From: Gilliamella sp. WF3-4
GTDB taxonomy: Bacteria > Pseudomonadota > Gammaproteobacteria > Enterobacterales > Orbaceae
Direction: 5' to 3'
Assembly (NCBI RefSeq): GCF_001690275.1
Contig: NZ_LZGW01000045.1
Coordinates: 1-64,000 of the forward strand
DNA length: 64,000 nt
Shown: positions 50,332 through 59,179 of the stretch, piece after piece
Position numbering within the stretch: position 1 is the stretch's first letter
Layout of the letters: each line of letters begins with the position of its first letter
Made by a program: the position numbers and the translations under genes
The notes under the pieces: model-generated
What the model saw: only the letters and a program-made list of their open reading frames with translations
Database searches by the model: none
What the model was told of the DNA's origin: nothing

Positions 50332-50418
50332 GAGGCTTAACATTCTGGCAATAGCCAATTTAGTTAAATGTGCTATACTTTCAAAATTCAACATTAGGTA
50401 TATGGAGAATCGCAAGAA

Positions 50419-52278
50419 ATGATGGAAACAATCCGAACAGCAGCAAATAATATTTTTGTTAAGATTATTTTTGCAATAATTATTTTATGTTTTATTTTCA
50501 CAGGCGTCGGATTTTTGGGCTTTAGCGGTGGTAATAGCCCACGAGATCAGCAGCTGTACATAGCAAAAGTTGATGGTGAGGGTATTAGCAGAGCTGAATT
50601 TGAAGCCCAAGCAAGAGCTGTAACAGCAAAGGCTGGCGGTGAAAGTTCTTTTATTAAGCAGATACGCCGTAATGTATTATCTCATCAAATTGATAATTAT
50701 TTAGCTTATAAGTTTTCGCAAAGTATTGGTGTAGCTATTAGTAATGATCAGATTAAAAAGTTTATTAAGAAACAAAGAGACTTTTTCAAAAATGGTAAAT
50801 TTGATAATCAAACTTATTTAAATCTTCTTGCTGAAAATAATTTCACTCCAGATAGTTATGCCGAAATTATAAGAACCGTATTACAACAACAACAAACTGT
50901 TAATGCTATAGTAAATAGTGGCTTTGTTTTGCCAAATGACTCCGAAATAGGCTCACTCAAAAATCAAACTAGAAATGTATACGCTACTTTAGTTGATACT
51001 TCTATAGGTGGTATTGATGAATTAAATGTTACGTTAGATGATGAACAAAAATATTATGATGAACATCCCAAAGAGTTTTTTAAAAGTGAACGAGTAAAAG
51101 TTAAATATATCGTGGCTTCTGAAGACTTAATAAGAAAAACAATTGTTGTTACTGAAAGTGATTTAAGAAATGAATATGATAAAAACATTAAAAATTATTC
51201 ATATCCAGCAAAGAAAGCTTACAGTATAATTTTTGTAACCGATAAAGAACAAGCTAATAAAATTGCTAAAGAACTTTCTTCTGGAGCTGATTTCGAAAAG
51301 ATGGTTAAAACGAACCAACAAGATAATCATACCTCTCCATATGGTGAGAACAGTTTTTTGGGCTGGTTTGCTGATGATGATTCTTTACCTAAATTTCTTA
51401 AAGATGCTAAGTTGAATAAAGTAGGTAAAACTTCCTTGCCAATCGCTGTGGATGATGGGTATGTGATAGTAAAATTGGATGGTATGCAACCTAAAAAATT
51501 TATGGATTATGATTATGCAAAATATCAAATTGATTCAAAGTTAACTAAGCAAAAAATACAACAAGCTTTAGAAAAGCAAGAAAAAATGATTAATGCTGCT
51601 TTGAAAAAATCTCCTAAGAACATTGAAGAACTTGCTGAAAAAGTTGGTCTTGAAGTAAGAACTTCGGATTGGATCACTTTCAATGATAAGTTTTCGATTG
51701 CTTCTCATCCTGAAGTGAGAGATGTCATTTTTAGTGACGAAATGATTGTTGATGAGAAAGCAACTAATAAAATTTCTGATTTAATAACAGCAGATAGAAA
51801 TTATGGAAAGTATGATTTTGTTGTACAAACAGTTGATTATCGCCCTGAAGGCATTGCCCCTTTTGATGAAGTTAAAGATGAAATCCATAAAAAGCTTTTT
51901 GCAGAAATGGCTAAAAAACAATTTAAATCAAATATTGATAATGCATTGGTTCAACTAAATGAAAAAGGAAGTGCTAAAAACGTACAGTTTGCAAAAAAAT
52001 ATACGTTGAATCGAAATTCAACCGAAATTGATCAAAACGTTGTTAATATGGTTTTTAATTTACACCCTTTAGCATCAGGAAAACCTGTTTATGGTGCGGA
52101 ACTTTTGGATGATAAAACAGCGTATATTGTTGCGCTAACTAAGGTAGATACACCAAAAGAATACAAAGATATTTCTTCAGAACTATTACCTATATTACTT
52201 AATGATATGCATTATTATCTTGCCACAGATATACGTTCTAAGGCTAAGATAGAAATTATGCCTGATGCAAATTTGTGA
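50419..52278 (+). CDS. ppiD: Periplasmic folding chaperone PpiD
   Basis: SurA-like chaperone anchored in the inner membrane next to SecYEG. The 619 aa (E. coli 623) start MMETIRTAANNIFVKIIFAIIIL like E. coli PpiD: a short cytoplasmic start, one transmembrane helix, a SurA-N-like helical domain, a parvulin-type domain (about 265-360) and a C-terminal chaperone region. Confidence 0.94.
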   Translation: MMETIRTAANNIFVKIIFAIIILCFIFTGVGFLGFSGGNSPRDQQLYIAKVDGEGISRAEFEAQARAVTAKAGGESSFIKQIRRNVLSHQIDNYLAYKFSQSIGVAISNDQIKKFIKKQRDFFKNGKFDNQTYLNLLAENNFTPDSYAEIIRTVLQQQQTVNAIVNSGFVLPNDSEIGSLKNQTRNVYATLVDTSIGGIDELNVTLDDEQKYYDEHPKEFFKSERVKVKYIVASEDLIRKTIVVTESDLRNEYDKNIKNYSYPAKKAYSIIFVTDKEQANKIAKELSSGADFEKMVKTNQQDNHTSPYGENSFLGWFADDDSLPKFLKDAKLNKVGKTSLPIAVDDGYVIVKLDGMQPKKFMDYDYAKYQIDSKLTKQKIQQALEKQEKMINAALKKSPKNIEELAEKVGLEVRTSDWITFNDKFSIASHPEVRDVIFSDEMIVDEKATNKISDLITADRNYGKYDFVVQTVDYRPEGIAPFDEVKDEIHKKLFAEMAKKQFKSNIDNALVQLNEKGSAKNVQFAKKYTLNRNSTEIDQNVVNMVFNLHPLASGKPVYGAELLDDKTAYIVALTKVDTPKEYKDISSELLPILLNDMHYYLATDIRSKAKIEIMPDANL

Positions 52279-52314
52279 TTTAACCTCCAAAATAGTAGAA
52301 ATAATAGCAAAAAT

Positions 52315-52345
52315 GGAAAGTCACCTAGGTGGCTTTTCTCATTTT
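52315..52345 (+). terminator. Terminator after ppiD
   Basis: The imperfect stem GAAAGTCACC/GGTGGCTTTTC is followed by TCATTTTTATT. Confidence 0.75.
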
Positions 52346-52431
52346 TATTATTCATGAAATTTTTTCATTTGATTAAGTGAGATAGTTGTAAAGCAAATTT
52401 ATTTGCGTAACTATTTTAAGAGGTTAATCAA

Positions 52432-52743
52432 ATGAAAGTATTTCCATTATTATGTATTATGTTATCAAGCTTTATTTTTTCAAACACAAGTTTTGCCGAT
52501 TCGGCTTCTACAACACCAGAGCCAATAAAACAGGAACAAAAACAAATTGTTCAAGTAAATATAAATACTGCAACAGCAGAAGAGCTATCAAAAGTGTTGA
52601 GTGGAATTGGCCCGAATAAAGCTCAGAAGATTATAGAATATCGAGAAAAATTTGGGCCTTTTGTTTCAGTTGAGCAGTTAAAAGAAGTTTCAGGTATCGG
52701 ACAGGCAACACTGGACAAAAATGCTGGTAAAATAACATTATAA
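52432..52743 (+). CDS. ybaV: Helix-hairpin-helix (ComEA-like) periplasmic protein YbaV
   Basis: A 103-aa protein with a signal peptide (cleavage near SFA), a short Gln/Glu/Lys linker and a ComEA-type double helix-hairpin-helix domain (INTATAEELS ... GIGPNKAQKIIEYRE ... VSGIGQATLDK) that binds DNA non-specifically. In naturally transformable bacteria this fold is the periplasmic DNA receptor. Same position after ppiD as in E. coli. Confidence 0.9.
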   Translation: MKVFPLLCIMLSSFIFSNTSFADSASTTPEPIKQEQKQIVQVNINTATAEELSKVLSGIGPNKAQKIIEYREKFGPFVSVEQLKEVSGIGQATLDKNAGKITL

Positions 52744-52746
52744 TTT

Positions 52747-52780
52747 ATTATTTCCACCAATTGGTATTGGTGGAAATAAT
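52747..52780. terminator. Convergent hairpin between ybaV and priA
   Basis: A perfect 14-bp stem (52747-52760 with 52767-52780), centre TTTCCACCAA/TTGGTGGAAA, without a clear T tract; it probably ends transcripts from both sides. Confidence 0.65.
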
Positions 52781-52786
52781 ATTACG

Positions 52787-54958
52787 CTAATTATCGATAG
52801 GATCTACATCAATACTCCATCTCAATTTTGATGTTTCACTCCATTTAGCGATTGTTATTAATAATTGATCTAATATTTGTTGTAATTGTTGTCTATTTGT
52901 ATGCTGAAGGAGTAATTGCCAACGATGGTAACCTGCTTTCTTAGGTTGGCTAGCTGGCATTGGTCCAAGTTGCCATAAAGCAGGCCCATAATGTACTTTT
53001 AACCAATCATGAATATGCTGTAAAAATGCAGGAGCATAATGGTTATTCCGATCTGCAGCACGAATTAATGCTTGGTAACTAAATGGCGGTAATTGTGTTT
53101 GTTGGCGCTCTTGCAGTGTTAGTTTAGCAAATTGTTGATAGCCTTTCGTTAGTAAAATGTTCAACAAGGGGTGATCTGGATGATGAGTTTGTAAAATAAC
53201 TTCCCCCGCTTTTGCTTCGCGACCAGCTCTTCCTGATACTTGAGTATAAATTTGAGCAAATCGTTCAGTTGCACGAAAATCGCTTGAAAATAAAGCACCG
53301 TCGACATCAATAATTCCAACTAAAGTAACATCAGGAAAATGATGCCCTTTAGCCAAAATTTGTGTACCAACTAAAATATGTGCACCACCTTGTTGGATCG
53401 TTTGTAGATAGGTATCTAATGAACCTTTTTTACTAACTGTATCGCGATCAATACGGCTGATCTTGATGTAAGGAAAAAGCACTTCAAGTTGTTGTTCAAG
53501 TTGTTCCGTTCCAAACCCAATTGGCATTAAATGTGTAGAGCCACATTTTGGACACTGTTTGGGCACTGTTCTTGGCGTATCGCAATAGTGGCAAATCAGT
53601 TTTTTTTGTTTTTGATGAAATGTGTAAGGCCTATCACAACGAGGGCATTCGGCAATCCAACCGCAATCATGGCATATCAATAGTGGTGAAAATCCTCGAC
53701 GATTTAAAAATAACATTACCTGATTGTTGTTAGACAAATGTTTTTTTATTTGTTCAATTAAAGGTTGAGATAAGCCAGAAGTAAGCATTAACCCACGTAT
53801 ATCCAAAATTGATTGTTTAGCTAATGTTGCATTACCTGCTCTTTCTGTTAATTGCAATAAATGGTATTTTTTGTTTTGCGCATTATTAAGTGTTTCAAGA
53901 GATGGGGTTGCTGAACCTAAAATAATTGGAATATTATCAAATTTAGCTCGAATGATTGCTAAATCTCGTGCATGATAACGCCAACCTTCTTGCTGTTTAT
54001 AGGAATTATCATGTTCTTCATCAATAATGATCATTCCTAGGTTTTTAAATGGGGTAAAAAGTGATGAACGAGTACCAACAACAATAGCATTTTCTCCACG
54101 TTTACTTCTTAACCAAACGTTAAGCCTTTGCTTATCTGTTAATCCTGAGTGTAAAATATCAATAGGTGCATTAAAGCGTTGTTTAAAACGTTTTATTGTT
54201 TGTGGTGTTAAGCCAATTTCAGGAACTAATACTAACGCTTGTTTCCCTGCTGCTAAGATAGTCGATAGCACATTTAGATATACTTCTGTCTTACCCGAAC
54301 CAGTAACTCCTTCTAGCAAAAATACCTTAAATTGGTTAATTTCCTCATTCACTGCATTTATAGCATGGATCTGTTCTTTATTTAGCTGAATAGAACTAAC
54401 ATTAGTTGAAAAATTTGTTTGCCATTGAATATTACTAGGCAGATAGGTGACTTGTTCTATAAGTTGTTTCTTTTGTAATTCGTTATACGTGGCACTATTT
54501 ACATTCGTATCAGGTATAGTATTATTTCTAAATGAAGATAATAATAGCTTTTGTTTTGGAGCACGAGATAACAATTGCAGATCTATATGTTTTCCTAATG
54601 CTGTTAATTGCCATCGTTTTGCCTCATCTTTGACTGCTTGGTGCCCTTGCCTGAGTAAAATAGGCATAGCATGGAATAAAACTTCACCAATAGGATAATG
54701 GTAATAACTAGCCGCCCACTCTAATAATTGCCAGATAGAAGGGGGAAAAACAGGCTCTGTATCAATAACTGTCGTAATTGATTTTAAGTTTTTTATATCA
54801 AACTCAGTTTTTTCATCAATACTAACAATAATTCCTATTATGTTACGTTTGCCAAAAGGCACTTTCACCCGCATTCCAATCTGTGCAGGTTTCGCCAATT
54901 GGTAATCAAACAGTTGGTAAAGTGGTACAGGCAAGGCTATATGAGCAATAAGCATCAA
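52787..54958 (-). CDS. priA: Primosomal protein N' (replication restart helicase PriA)
   Basis: Reloads the replisome at stalled forks. The 723 aa (E. coli 732) have an N-terminal 3'-DNA-binding domain, Walker A GVTGSGKTEVY, DEEH box IIIDEEHDNSYKQQ, two zinc modules (CHDC, CPRC, CHYC, CPKC) between the helicase lobes, and GRAGR motif VI. Alone on its strand. Confidence 0.96.
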   Translation of the reverse strand: MMLIAHIALPVPLYQLFDYQLAKPAQIGMRVKVPFGKRNIIGIIVSIDEKTEFDIKNLKSITTVIDTEPVFPPSIWQLLEWAASYYHYPIGEVLFHAMPILLRQGHQAVKDEAKRWQLTALGKHIDLQLLSRAPKQKLLLSSFRNNTIPDTNVNSATYNELQKKQLIEQVTYLPSNIQWQTNFSTNVSSIQLNKEQIHAINAVNEEINQFKVFLLEGVTGSGKTEVYLNVLSTILAAGKQALVLVPEIGLTPQTIKRFKQRFNAPIDILHSGLTDKQRLNVWLRSKRGENAIVVGTRSSLFTPFKNLGMIIIDEEHDNSYKQQEGWRYHARDLAIIRAKFDNIPIILGSATPSLETLNNAQNKKYHLLQLTERAGNATLAKQSILDIRGLMLTSGLSQPLIEQIKKHLSNNNQVMLFLNRRGFSPLLICHDCGWIAECPRCDRPYTFHQKQKKLICHYCDTPRTVPKQCPKCGSTHLMPIGFGTEQLEQQLEVLFPYIKISRIDRDTVSKKGSLDTYLQTIQQGGAHILVGTQILAKGHHFPDVTLVGIIDVDGALFSSDFRATERFAQIYTQVSGRAGREAKAGEVILQTHHPDHPLLNILLTKGYQQFAKLTLQERQQTQLPPFSYQALIRAADRNNHYAPAFLQHIHDWLKVHYGPALWQLGPMPASQPKKAGYHRWQLLLQHTNRQQLQQILDQLLITIAKWSETSKLRWSIDVDPIDN

Positions 54959-55073
54959 AAATCACAAATGTTACGATTAATATAAAGCTATATTGTACGC
55001 AGTTTTTACTTAACCCGCAAAAGCTATCAAAGGCAATTTATTATTACAGAAAAATTTGTTTGTTCACCGAGAT

Positions 55074-55095
55074 ATATTAGTTGGTAAACTAATAT
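55074..55095 (+). other. Hairpin in the moaC upstream region
   Basis: A perfect 9-bp stem ATATTAGTT/AACTAATAT with a GGTA loop, 76 bp before the moaC start. It could be an operator or a leader-RNA hairpin. I could not fold the region into the molybdenum-cofactor riboswitch seen upstream of E. coli moaA. Confidence 0.35.
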
Positions 55096-55170
55096 GCAAT
55101 AGTGGTAACTATTCGTAAAATTTGCTATCTTGGCTATAGTTAATGAGAATAAATTGTAAAGGATAAAATA

Positions 55171-55647
55171 ATGCTCAAATCATTTTCGCATATTAATCAA
55201 CATGGTGATGCTCATATGGTTGATGTTTCAGATAAGCAGATAACAATGCGAGAAGCAAGTGCTGAGTCATTGGTTTTAATGAAAACTGAAACACTGAATA
55301 TGATTATTGATGGTAAACATCATAAAGGAGATGTTTTTGCAACGGCAAGAATTGCTGGTATTCAAGCGGCTAAAAAAACATGGGAGCTTATCCCGCTTTG
55401 CCACCCGCTTTTTTTGAGTAAAATTGAAATTAAAATCGAACCAGATCGAATAAACAATTGTGTTAAGATTCAATCTTTTTGTCGATTAAATGGGCAAACC
55501 GGTGTCGAAATGGAAGCAATGGTTGCAGCCTCTGTCGCTGCTTTAACTATTTATGACATGTGTAAAGCTGTACAAAAAGATATAGTGATTTCTCAGGTGC
55601 GCTTGCTGACCAAAAGTGGTGGTAAGTCGGGTGATTTTATAGCCTAA
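55171..55647 (+). CDS. moaC: Cyclic pyranopterin monophosphate synthase MoaC
   Basis: With MoaA converts GTP into cyclic pyranopterin monophosphate, the first molybdenum-cofactor intermediate. The 158 aa (E. coli 161) carry [16 protein letters not shown] and YDMCKA (catalytic Asp) plus the terminal KSGGKSGDF. It heads moaC-moaD-moaE-ybhL; moaA and moaB are not adjacent. Confidence 0.96.
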   Translation: MLKSFSHINQHGDAHMVDVSDKQITMREASAESLVLMKTETLNMIIDGKHHKGDVFATARIAGIQAAKKTWELIPLCHPLFLSKIEIKIEPDRINNCVKIQSFCRLNGQTGVEMEAMVAASVAALTIYDMCKAVQKDIVISQVRLLTKSGGKSGDFIA

Positions 55648-55665
55648 AAAGTTAGTAGAGATAAG

Positions 55666-55911
55666 ATGAATAAAGTTATTTTTTTTGCACAAATTAGAGA
55701 ATTAGTGGGAACTACGTGTGTTATGTTAGATGCTAATGAACTTTCAGTTTCTCATCTTATTGAGCAGTTAAGTCAACGCGGTGATCGGTGGCTATTGGCT
55801 TTTACGGAAAGTGCTGTTTTATGTGCAGTAAATCAAACTTTGGTTGATCTTGATTATATTATTCAAGAAAACGATGAAATTGCATTCTTTCCACCTGTAA
55901 CAGGAGGATAG
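55666..55911 (+). CDS. moaD: Molybdopterin synthase sulfur carrier subunit MoaD
   Basis: A ubiquitin-fold protein of 81 aa ending in the Gly-Gly (PPVTGG) that is thiocarboxylated to donate sulfur. Exactly the E. coli length. Lies 18 bp after moaC and 4 bp before moaE. Confidence 0.96.
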   Translation: MNKVIFFAQIRELVGTTCVMLDANELSVSHLIEQLSQRGDRWLLAFTESAVLCAVNQTLVDLDYIIQENDEIAFFPPVTGG

Positions 55912-55915
55912 CATT

Positions 55916-56359
55916 ATGGATCTTATCAAAGTTAATAACGACCCTATTGATGTTAATCAGCTTAATGATTGGCTTTCTCAATTACCGCAAGATGGAGCTA
56001 TTGTCACTTTTATGGGCAAAGTTCGTAGTCTTGAAAAGCAAACGATAAGCCTATTTTTAGAACATTATGCAGGTATGACAGAAAGAGTGCTAGCTAATAT
56101 CGCAGCTCAAGCAAGAGAACGTTGGCAATTAAGCCGAATAGCAATAATTCATCGGGTGGGTGAAATTAATGCCAATGAGCAAATTGTTTTTGTGGGCGCG
56201 AGTAGTGCACATCGCTCAGATGCATTTGCTGCCACAGAGTTTATTATAGATATATTAAAGAGCGAAGCGCCTTTTTGGAAGAAAGAAAGAACACCTAACG
56301 GGCAAAATTGGGTAGAAGCTAAAAAAACAGATAAAGAGGCATTGAAAAAATGGCTTTAG
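55916..56359 (+). CDS. moaE: Molybdopterin synthase catalytic subunit MoaE
   Basis: Inserts dithiolene sulfurs into the pterin using MoaD. The 147 aa (E. coli 150) show the GAIVTFMGKVR start, HRVGEI, SSAHRSDAF and the catalytic-lysine segment FWKKERTPNGQNWVEAK. Confidence 0.96.
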   Translation: MDLIKVNNDPIDVNQLNDWLSQLPQDGAIVTFMGKVRSLEKQTISLFLEHYAGMTERVLANIAAQARERWQLSRIAIIHRVGEINANEQIVFVGASSAHRSDAFAATEFIIDILKSEAPFWKKERTPNGQNWVEAKKTDKEALKKWL

Positions 56360-56418
56360 ATATAATTTAGGTTATAATGATACAAAGTTATATCATTCTT
56401 TTTAATGAGAGGTTATTA

Positions 56419-57117
56419 ATGAAAAATTATTCGCCTAATGGTTCAATCATTGAACAAACAGGTAGCCGTATTCAAACATATATGAGCCATGTCTATGGTT
56501 GGATGACAGTTGGATTGTTATTAACAGCTTTGGTGGCTTGGTATGCATCTAGTAATGTTGAGCTTTTGAACTTATTATACCAAGGCATGTGGGTATTGTT
56601 GATTGCTGAGATTGGATTAGTTTTTGTCATTTCTGGCTTAATTAATCGACTTTCTGGGGCTGTTGCGACAACGTTATTTATGCTTTATTCAGTTTTAAAT
56701 GGTTGTACGTTCTCAATTTACTTTATTGTTTATACATCATCTTCGATAGCAAGCGTATTTTTTATTACAGCTGGTATGTTTGCTGCTTTGGCTTTTTACG
56801 GTTATACCACTAAACGAGATCTATCAGGATTTGGACGTTTCTTGTTTATGGGGTTAATTGGTATTGTCATTGCTTCAATAGTAAATATCTTTATGCATAG
56901 TCAGCCATTAATGTGGGCAATTACTTATATAGGTGTATTTGTTTTTGCTGGGTTAACGGCTTATGATACACAAAAACTTAAAGAGTTAGGCGATCAATTA
57001 TCACAAGATGACCCCAATATGTTTAGACGATTTGTTATTTTAGGAGCATTAACGCTTTATCTCGATTTCATTAACTTATTTATTATGTTATTGAGAATCT
57101 TTGCCGATCGTCGATAA
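56419..57117 (+). CDS. ybhL: BAX-inhibitor-1 family inner-membrane protein YbhL
   Basis: A seven-helix membrane protein of 232 aa (E. coli YbhL 234). The ATG at 56419 has GAGAGG six bases upstream; the frame from 56377 is rejected. Motifs: YMSHVYGWMTVGLL at the start and FAGLTAYDTQKLKE near the end, with a conserved Asp. Follows the moa genes as in E. coli. Proposed role in ion or stress homeostasis is not settled. Confidence 0.92.
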   Translation: MKNYSPNGSIIEQTGSRIQTYMSHVYGWMTVGLLLTALVAWYASSNVELLNLLYQGMWVLLIAEIGLVFVISGLINRLSGAVATTLFMLYSVLNGCTFSIYFIVYTSSSIASVFFITAGMFAALAFYGYTTKRDLSGFGRFLFMGLIGIVIASIVNIFMHSQPLMWAITYIGVFVFAGLTAYDTQKLKELGDQLSQDDPNMFRRFVILGALTLYLDFINLFIMLLRIFADRR

Positions 57118-57138
57118 TTTTTTTATTCCAATTAAGTG

Positions 57139-57170
57139 AAAAGGGCTCCTAAAGTGAGCCCTTTTTGTTA
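57139..57170 (+). terminator. Terminator after ybhL
   Basis: The 10-bp stem AAAAGGGCTC/GAGCCCTTTT with a 7-nt loop, ending in T residues. Confidence 0.92.
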
Positions 57171-57295
57171 ATATTTTATGAGAAATTTATTTAGCAGTGC
57201 TAGTTTGTTAAAAAGTTTCAAGAAAGAACCACTTTTAAGTATAAAATGCTGTAATATTCATATAATATAAAGTGAACTTCTTGATAACAAATACT

Positions 57296-59140
57296 ATGAA
57301 AAAATTATACCCCTTTGTTCTAATTAATATCTTTATTTCATCAATAATAGCAATTCGATTCTTTCTTGTTCCTGGGGGCTCATTTCATTGGCTAGGGATG
57401 GTATTTTCAATATTTGCGGTATTGGGGCATTTCTTCTCTGCCTACTTGCTACTTTTAATTATTTGTACTCCTCTGCTTTTACTTAAGCAATTTATTCGTA
57501 ATATCATTCTTGCTATTTTATTTAGTTTTTTCCAAATTGGATTATATATTGATACGATTGTTTTTGAACAATACCGGTTTCATATAAATCAATCTGTTTT
57601 ATCGATGGTTTTTTCTGGTCAAACTGTTGATTTTTCAATGTTGACTTACCTTTTAATGCTTGTGCTTATTGTTATTTCATTTTGTGCAGAGTATTTCATT
57701 CTTTATTTTGTTAATAATAAATTGGTTTTATCGCAAAAAAAATCAAGAATTATCTTACTATCAACAATATTTCTTTTTAGTTCATTTTTGATTAGTCATG
57801 TAGTGCATATGATCGCATTTTATTATGCTTATTCGCCTATTATGGCAGTAAAAGAATATATTCCACTTTATCGCCCATTTACATCAAAAAAAATTATGAG
57901 TTTTTTTGATGAAAAAGGGCAAAGAAAAGTTGTGTATAATAAGGACAATAGTAATGCCAGTGTTTATTATCCAAAAAATCCACTGGTGATTAATCCAGAT
58001 AATAATAAACCTAAAAATATTATGTTTATTGTTTTAGATTCTTGGCGATATGATACATTTAGTGAAGAAATTTCTCCTAATACATTTCGTTTTGTTAAGC
58101 AAAATAATGGTGTAGTTTTTGATAACCATTATTCAACGGGTAATGCAACACGTACTGGTATTTTTGGATTGTTTTATGGTATTCCTGGTACCTATTGGGA
58201 TGCGTTTTTACGAAATAGTATTCCTTCACTATTTATTACTACATTACAGAAAGAAAATTATAATATTGGCATCTTTACGTCAGCTAAAGTTTCTGCTCCT
58301 GAGTTTGATCGAACCGTATTTGTCACTATCAAAAATTTAAGAATCAGTAGTAAAGATGGTTCGGCATCAAGTCGAGATAAGCAAATCACAGACGATTGGC
58401 TGGCATGGTATAAAACACGAGATGCTTCTAAACCAACATTTTCATTTTTATTTTATGATGCTCCTCACGCTTATGATTTCCCTGCCGATTCATTGGTAAA
58501 ATTTAAACCTATTGGTGATTTAAATTATATGACATTGAATAATGACACCGATCCTTTGCCAATTTTTAATCGCTATAAGCAAAGTGTTTATTATGACGAT
58601 TCTTTATTGCAAAATGTCTACGATGAACTAGTTAAATCAAACTCATTAGAAGACACAATAGTAGTCATTACTGGCGATCATTCTCAAGAGATGAATGATA
58701 ATAAATTAGGATTTTGGGGGCATAATGGTAATTATACGGATGCGCAAACAAAAGTCCCTTTTATTATCATTGGAGGAAAAGAGTTAGAAAAAATCAAAGG
58801 TAATAGCAGAAAACTAACTAGTCATGAAGATGTTGTTCCAACCTTAATGAAACACTATTTATATGTGAAAAATGATATAAGTGATTATTCGACAGGTTAT
58901 GATTTATTTAGCTCCATCGTCGATCGTAACTGGCTTTTAATGTCAAATTATAGTTCTTATGCGGTAAAGACATCTAGTAATATCTATCTTGTGAATCGAT
59001 TAGGTATTAGTCATCATATGGATTTACATAATCGTGAAATTAATGAAACACCGAATTATCAATACATTTATGAGGCTATGAATCATATGCGCTATTTTTT
59101 TCAACCAGAGAAAAATAGTTTAAGCAATAAATTAGATTAA
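57296..59140 (+). CDS. PbgA/YejM-like membrane sulfatase-fold protein
   Basis: A 614-aa protein with five hydrophobic segments in the first 200 residues, then a periplasmic alkaline-phosphatase/sulfatase fold. It matches E. coli YejM (PbgA/LapC, 586 aa) in layout and in the block TGNATRTGIFGLFYGIPG (about residue 280). YejM senses lipopolysaccharide and controls LpxC turnover, and it has lost metal ligands. Here a VLDSWR Asp (about 247), GDHS (about 459) and HNG (about 475) remain, so it could be a catalytically active relative (phosphotransferase type). ATG 57296 is chosen; GTG 57272 would coincide with the predicted start of transcription (TATAAT at 57261-57266). Confidence 0.75.
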   Translation: MKKLYPFVLINIFISSIIAIRFFLVPGGSFHWLGMVFSIFAVLGHFFSAYLLLLIICTPLLLLKQFIRNIILAILFSFFQIGLYIDTIVFEQYRFHINQSVLSMVFSGQTVDFSMLTYLLMLVLIVISFCAEYFILYFVNNKLVLSQKKSRIILLSTIFLFSSFLISHVVHMIAFYYAYSPIMAVKEYIPLYRPFTSKKIMSFFDEKGQRKVVYNKDNSNASVYYPKNPLVINPDNNKPKNIMFIVLDSWRYDTFSEEISPNTFRFVKQNNGVVFDNHYSTGNATRTGIFGLFYGIPGTYWDAFLRNSIPSLFITTLQKENYNIGIFTSAKVSAPEFDRTVFVTIKNLRISSKDGSASSRDKQITDDWLAWYKTRDASKPTFSFLFYDAPHAYDFPADSLVKFKPIGDLNYMTLNNDTDPLPIFNRYKQSVYYDDSLLQNVYDELVKSNSLEDTIVVITGDHSQEMNDNKLGFWGHNGNYTDAQTKVPFIIIGGKELEKIKGNSRKLTSHEDVVPTLMKHYLYVKNDISDYSTGYDLFSSIVDRNWLLMSNYSSYAVKTSSNIYLVNRLGISHHMDLHNREINETPNYQYIYEAMNHMRYFFQPEKNSLSNKLD

Positions 59141-59151
59141 ATTAGAGGAAA

Positions 59152-59171
59152 TATCCGCCATTAGGCGGATA
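59152..59171. terminator. Hairpin between the YejM-like gene and sppA
   Basis: The 8-bp stem TATCCGCC/GGCGGATA with an ATTA loop between convergent genes; T tracts are weak on both sides. Confidence 0.6.
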
Positions 59172-59179
59172 AATTATTA

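Noticed and set aside
54959-55170. Molybdenum-cofactor riboswitch upstream of moaC
   Set aside because: The visible hairpin is AT-rich and isolated; the multi-helix architecture of that riboswitch could not be traced by eye.
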